Below, in pieces: positions 60,501-64,000 of a stretch of 64,000 bases of DNA. Numbering within the stretch: position 1 is the first letter of the stretch; each line of letters opens with the position of its first letter. Under the pieces are notes generated by a model. The model saw only the letters and a program-made list of their open reading frames with translations. It was not told where the DNA came from and made no database searches. The position numbers and the translations under genes were made by a program. Source of the DNA: Gemmatimonadota bacterium. Lineage in GTDB: Bacteria > Gemmatimonadota > Gemmatimonadetes > Longimicrobiales > Gaopeijiaceae. The stretch lies in assembly GCA_027623325.1 (NCBI GenBank), contig JAQBXY010000007.1, positions 1-64,000 on the forward strand, written 5' to 3'.

Positions 60501-61853
60501 CTAGTTGCGTCCGCCTCCACCGAATCCTCCGCCACCAAAGCCTCCTTCGCCGGTCCCGCGGAATCGATTGTTCACCACGTTGTTGAAGATCGATCCGAAC
60601 TGCACCGAGAAGCCAACGGACATCCCGTAGTTGAAGTCGGTGCCGCGCTGCTGCAGGCGGAGCAACGCCTCTTCATCGGTGGTCCCTTGGGCGGACAGAT
60701 AGATCTGGTCGTTCACCCACGCGATGTTGGCTCGCGCGTTCACGCTGAAGCCACGGACGACGCGAAAGTCGATATCTCCACGTAGGGAAAGGTTGTTGCG
60801 CTCGAAGTCATGCAGGAAGTGCGACCCGACGACCGTAACGCCAGCGTCTCCCCACGTCTGACGCTGCGAGAACTCGACCTCGATCGACTCTTCCCAGCGC
60901 GTCTCGTCCAACTCACCGTACACGGTCTCTTGGATGTAGTCGCGATAGGCCGGCCCGATCTTGTAGAAGGCGGTCAGCGATCGCCGCGTCGCCTGTTCGT
61001 AGGGAAACACACTGAACTCGACGGCAGGAGTGAGTTCGGCACGGAAGTTCTGGTTCACTCGCGTCATACGCGCGACCTGACCCTGGAACCCTATGGACCA
61101 GTGGTCGGCGATCGAGTACACAACGAGAGGAGTGAATCCCCAGTCCGTCCGGGCATCACGGAACGTGCCGTCGTCGAGATCGAACTCTTGACGACTGTAA
61201 TTGAGATTCCCGTTGTAATTCATTTTCCACGCGGGCGTCACGCGGGAAACATTGAAGCTCCCGTTCAAGCGCTCCGTCTTGCGCGTCTCCTCTCCGTCGA
61301 TGTTCCCGCTACCGTTGAGGCGGATGACCCACAGGTTCCATGGGTCGTCGACTTCTTGGCTAGAGACGACCCGGCGACTGCCCTGTCCTGAACTCTCAGG
61401 ATCAGGGGCCGTAAGGTGCACGAGGTCGCGATAGCCGGCGGAGTTCGCGAAGCGCGCCATCCCCAATCCGAGGGTGTGGGCGAGTCCGTCGAGTTCCTCT
61501 CGATCGGTATCCGTCGGAAGCGTTTGAAAGCGGACTCGGTCGACGTATGCGCTTTGTGCCCCACGCCCGATGAAATCGAGCTGATATTCCCTCCCCCCCG
61601 CCCCGGTTGTGAGGCTGGCCATGATCACGTGCACGTCGGAGACGGCCTGATCGTTCACCCAGTTCACCCAGGTGATTTCGGTCCTGTAATACTGCGAGTT
61701 GCAGTTCCTACCATCACAGTCGAAGAAGACGTTGGGCCGTCCAGAGCCCTGCTGTGCCCCTAGCGTACCCCCGACGGCGGAAAGAGCGAGACCGAGAAAC
61801 AGTGCCGAAGTGGCGGATCTATGAAGAGAACGCATGCTTATGGGGGCAGACAT
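60501..61853 (-). CDS. secreted protein of unknown function, possible outer-membrane barrel
   Basis: This 450-residue protein has a signal peptide (SALFLGLALSAVGGTLGAQ). After cleavage comes a conserved-looking segment with two cysteines (VFFDCDGRNCNSQYYRTEIT) and REYQLDFIGRG. The second half has many alternating aromatic strands (WKMNYNGNLNYSRQEF, WSIGFQGQVARM, SLTAFYKIGPAYRDYI) like an outer-membrane barrel, and the end is Gly-rich (GEGGFGGGGFGGGGRN). No named family was recognised. The start is ATG 61853 or 61835; an open frame runs to 61928. It is convergent with the pilin gene. Confidence 0.65.
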   Translation of the reverse strand: MSAPISMRSLHRSATSALFLGLALSAVGGTLGAQQGSGRPNVFFDCDGRNCNSQYYRTEITWVNWVNDQAVSDVHVIMASLTTGAGGREYQLDFIGRGAQSAYVDRVRFQTLPTDTDREELDGLAHTLGLGMARFANSAGYRDLVHLTAPDPESSGQGSRRVVSSQEVDDPWNLWVIRLNGSGNIDGEETRKTERLNGSFNVSRVTPAWKMNYNGNLNYSRQEFDLDDGTFRDARTDWGFTPLVVYSIADHWSIGFQGQVARMTRVNQNFRAELTPAVEFSVFPYEQATRRSLTAFYKIGPAYRDYIQETVYGELDETRWEESIEVEFSQRQTWGDAGVTVVGSHFLHDFERNNLSLRGDIDFRVVRGFSVNARANIAWVNDQIYLSAQGTTDEEALLRLQQRGTDFNYGMSVGFSVQFGSIFNNVVNNRFRGTGEGGFGGGGFGGGGRN

Positions 61854-61949
61854 GAATAAGAGGGTCACCCCTACGAGACACGACGGCGACCGGTTTGGTT
61901 GAGGTCGGTTCTCGACGAGACCTCGCAAGGACCAAAACGAACCGCGGCC

Positions 61950-63560
61950 TCAGCCGATCGGCTTTTCCACGAGGACCGGGGCCGTCCGTGACTGCGTCGC
62001 CTGCTCGAACGCATACGCGAACGACAGAAGTCGCGCCTCAGTCCACATGTCTCCGATGAACGCGAGCACGAACGGAGTCCCGTCGTCGAAGTAGCTGAAC
62101 GGGACCGTGACCGTGGGAACACCGAGGTCGTTGACGATGTTGCTCGGAATCTCGGCCCAATTGTTGGGCGCGAATTCGGGACGCGTAGGGTCTTCGACCA
62201 GATTCCTGTTGGGCGTGCCTGACTGCGGGAAGAAGAGGCCGTCCAAGTTGTTCTGTTCGAGGACGCTGCGGAACAGGTTCCGAATCTTGTATCGCCACGC
62301 CTGATACGCGTCACCTTGCTCGGTCGCGCTGGGCCGGGCCGGTACCGGAGGCGGCCCTCCCCCACGGCCCCCGCGACCGCGTGAGTACTCGCGGCCGCTC
62401 AAGATCTCCCACTCCTCGATGGTATTGAAGGGCGCACCGGACCCAAGACCCTGGAGGTACACGAACATGTCATGCGTGCCCTGTGAAGGGACATTCGTGC
62501 GCTCTCCGTACATCTCCACGAAGCCGGTACCGGCGAAGGGGTCCTCCACCACTTCTGCGCCGAGTCGCGTCAGCTCGTCCACGGCCCGCCGATAGTGCTC
62601 TTCGGTGAGAGAATCGAGCGGCAAGAAATCGGTCCGCCAACCGGTGCCGACCAGACCGAAGCGCTTCCCACTCAGCGCCCCGGCGTCCAAACTGGCCGCG
62701 TACCCCCCCTCCGGCATATGGCCGACGGCCGCGAAGGTGGCCAGGTCCTCCGTGGTCGGACCCGCGAGGACATCCAGCGTCACCGCCGCGTCGTACACGG
62801 TCTTCGCGAGCGGCCCAACAACATCGACGTACGTGCCGCTGAGCGGCACCACACCTTCGATCGGAACCAGACCGTACGTCGGCTTCACGCCCACAAGCGC
62901 CTGGGCCGACGCGGGATTCTGAATCGAACCCCCTGTTTCCGACCCGAGGCCGAGTACGGCGAAGCTGCCGCTCACGGCGGTAGCGGTGCCACCACTCGAC
63001 CCACCCGGGACCTTGTCGACGTTGTAGGGGTTGAGCGTCTGACCCGCGACTGTGCTGTTCGTCCGCGTACCGTGGCCGGCAAAATCGGGAAGGTTGGTCT
63101 TGCCCAAGATGATGGCGCCGGCGGCTCGCAGCCGCGTCACTACAGCGGCATCGTCATCGGGAATCATGTCGACGCCACCCGTGCGGGCGCTGAAGCCCTC
63201 CCACCCCGCTGTGGTGACCAAGCCCCCGTAGTCGATGTTGTCCTTGATGACGACCGGAACGCCGTGCAAGGGACCGCGCGGACCCGAACCCGCGTACTCG
63301 ACGTCGAGTGCCGCCGCGATCGCGAGCGCATCAGGGTTCATCGAGATGAACGCGTTGTAGTGGCTTTCGTATCGGGCGATCCGGTCCAGGAAAGCCCGGG
63401 TGAGTTCAACCGCCGTAAAGTCGCCCGCTGCGTAGCCAGCGAGGACGTCACGCGTAGTCATCTCCACGACGGAGATCTCTTGTCCCGCGGCGGAAGCGGG
63501 GCCCGCCAGGGCAGCCGCGGCGAAGGCGGCTATCCACGGCGCGGTCCGACTACTCCCCAC
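61950..63560 (-). CDS. secreted amidase-signature enzyme
   Basis: This 536-residue protein has a signal peptide (WIAAFAAAALAGPASAAGQ). It has the full Ser-cisSer-Lys triad of the amidase-signature family: Lys106 in VVIKDNID, the cis-Ser in PGGSSGGTATAV (188-189) and the nucleophile Ser212 in LGSETGGSIQNPA. An unusual Gly/Arg/Pro-rich insertion (SRGRGGRGGGPPPVPARP) lies near residue 395. Such enzymes hydrolyse amides or aryl amides; the substrate is unknown. The GTG start overlaps the upstream amidohydrolase gene by 11 bp, suggesting coupled expression. Confidence 0.88.
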   Translation of the reverse strand: MGSSRTAPWIAAFAAAALAGPASAAGQEISVVEMTTRDVLAGYAAGDFTAVELTRAFLDRIARYESHYNAFISMNPDALAIAAALDVEYAGSGPRGPLHGVPVVIKDNIDYGGLVTTAGWEGFSARTGGVDMIPDDDAAVVTRLRAAGAIILGKTNLPDFAGHGTRTNSTVAGQTLNPYNVDKVPGGSSGGTATAVSGSFAVLGLGSETGGSIQNPASAQALVGVKPTYGLVPIEGVVPLSGTYVDVVGPLAKTVYDAAVTLDVLAGPTTEDLATFAAVGHMPEGGYAASLDAGALSGKRFGLVGTGWRTDFLPLDSLTEEHYRRAVDELTRLGAEVVEDPFAGTGFVEMYGERTNVPSQGTHDMFVYLQGLGSGAPFNTIEEWEILSGREYSRGRGGRGGGPPPVPARPSATEQGDAYQAWRYKIRNLFRSVLEQNNLDGLFFPQSGTPNRNLVEDPTRPEFAPNNWAEIPSNIVNDLGVPTVTVPFSYFDDGTPFVLAFIGDMWTEARLLSFAYAFEQATQSRTAPVLVEKPIG

Positions 63561-64000
63561 CGGGCCCCCTCACTTCGGGCTCGCCATCCGCCGCCCCGTC
63601 GCTCGCATCGGCACCATCTTCGGAAACCGGGCGCGTGCGCACCGTCGGGTATTCGATACCGAGCTGCTCGAGATACGAGGAATACCGCGTCGCATCGTAG
63701 TAGAACGGGCGCATGCGCTCACGCCACTGCGCCATGATGCCCTCGTTCAGCCAGATCGCGGGCTGATCGGACGGCGCGATGAACGGGATGTACTCCTGTT
63801 CGGCGGTCTGGATGTCGTTGAAGTAATCCCACGCCGCAGCGACGGTCTCTCCGTCGAGGAAGAGATCGAGAAGCGTGAGTGCCTGCGCCTTCGCCCCCGC
63901 AACGCCACCCTTGTGCGCGATGGGCGTGGCCATGGCGATCCCGTTGGCCCAGTTGTGTCCCGGACCACCTCGCATGTTCGACGGGAAGTTCATGGTAACG
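63550..64000 (-). CDS. AbgB-like amidohydrolase (M20D), C-terminal part, cut by the window edge
   Basis: The frame stays open to the last base of the window (codons for Val-Thr precede the first Met), so only the C-terminal about 149 residues are present. SNMRGGPGHNWANGIAMATP, IAHKGGVAGAKAQALTLLDL and YEQLGIEYPT-like YSSYLEQLGIEYPTV resemble the C-terminus of p-aminobenzoyl-glutamate hydrolase subunit B and related M20D amidohydrolases. The tail is acidic (DGADASDGAADGEPE). It is upstream of, and overlaps, the amidase gene. Confidence 0.75.
   Translation of the reverse strand, partial: VTMNFPSNMRGGPGHNWANGIAMATPIAHKGGVAGAKAQALTLLDLFLDGETVAAAWDYFNDIQTAEQEYIPFIAPSDQPAIWLNEGIMAQWRERMRPFYYDATRYSSYLEQLGIEYPTVRTRPVSEDGADASDGAADGEPEVRGPGGE

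Overview
The window is GC-rich and almost wholly coding. It looks like a chromosome segment of a Gram-negative bacterium, most likely of the Gemmatimonadota or a close FCB-type lineage. This placement is an inference. It rests on an Omp85/TamB pair, on many secreted hydrolases typical of that phylum (BNR/VPS10-fold protein, CocE/PepX esterase, S58, M28 and M14 peptidases, amidase, DinB proteins), and on a ribosomal protein S16 with a long Ala/Glu-rich tail. No insertion sequence, phage gene, CRISPR array or rRNA was seen. The only RNA gene is tRNA-Lys(TTT).

Region by region: 1-5 kb holds tRNA-Lys, a secreted S58 peptidase, the remains of a Tat-signal DinB gene, a DoxX protein and a CocE-type esterase. 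4.7-18.4 kb is a minus-strand housekeeping block, transcribed in the order trpS, pilT-like, dapA-like, purA, ffh, a large BNR protein, dinB, rpsP, rimM, trmD, rplS, rnhB. Its conserved ffh...rpsP-rimM-trmD-rplS-rnhB backbone is broken twice: by BNR+dinB, and by an opposite-strand M28 lipoprotein peptidase between trmD and rplS. 18.6-19.9 kb has an inositol monophosphatase and a small heat-shock protein with a consensus sigma-54 promoter.

20.0-32.1 kb is an accessory island whose genes fit one job, salvage of peptidoglycan: a BadF-type amino-sugar kinase, a sodium:solute symporter, a NagZ-serine hydrolase fusion, a second NagZ, a NamZ-type exo-muramidase, an M14 peptidase, an MBL-fold protein and a D-amino-acid aminotransferase. 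Five of the eight products look like lipoproteins. The proposed route is extracytoplasmic cleavage of murein sugars and peptides, import of the sugars, phosphorylation, and D-amino-acid breakdown.

32.2-37.5 kb carries pspA, a YbjN-like gene, uvrA and htpX. From 59.9 kb down to 36.6 kb all 23 genes lie on the minus strand and most overlap or nearly touch: yebC-ruvC-ruvA-ruvB-queA-tgt-yajC-def-fmt-thiE/tenI-thiS-thiG-rsmB-PASTA-tlpA-ybbR-tsaD-lgt-metallophosphoesterase-small membrane protein-tamA-tamB-htpX. It links DNA repair, tRNA modification, protein maturation, lipoprotein export and outer-membrane assembly. 60-64 kb has a type IV pilin, an unknown secreted protein, a secreted amidase and the C-terminal part of an AbgB-like amidohydrolase cut by the window edge.

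Many start codons are GTG or TTG. Where a start was moved from the longest reading frame, the reason is given in the entry.
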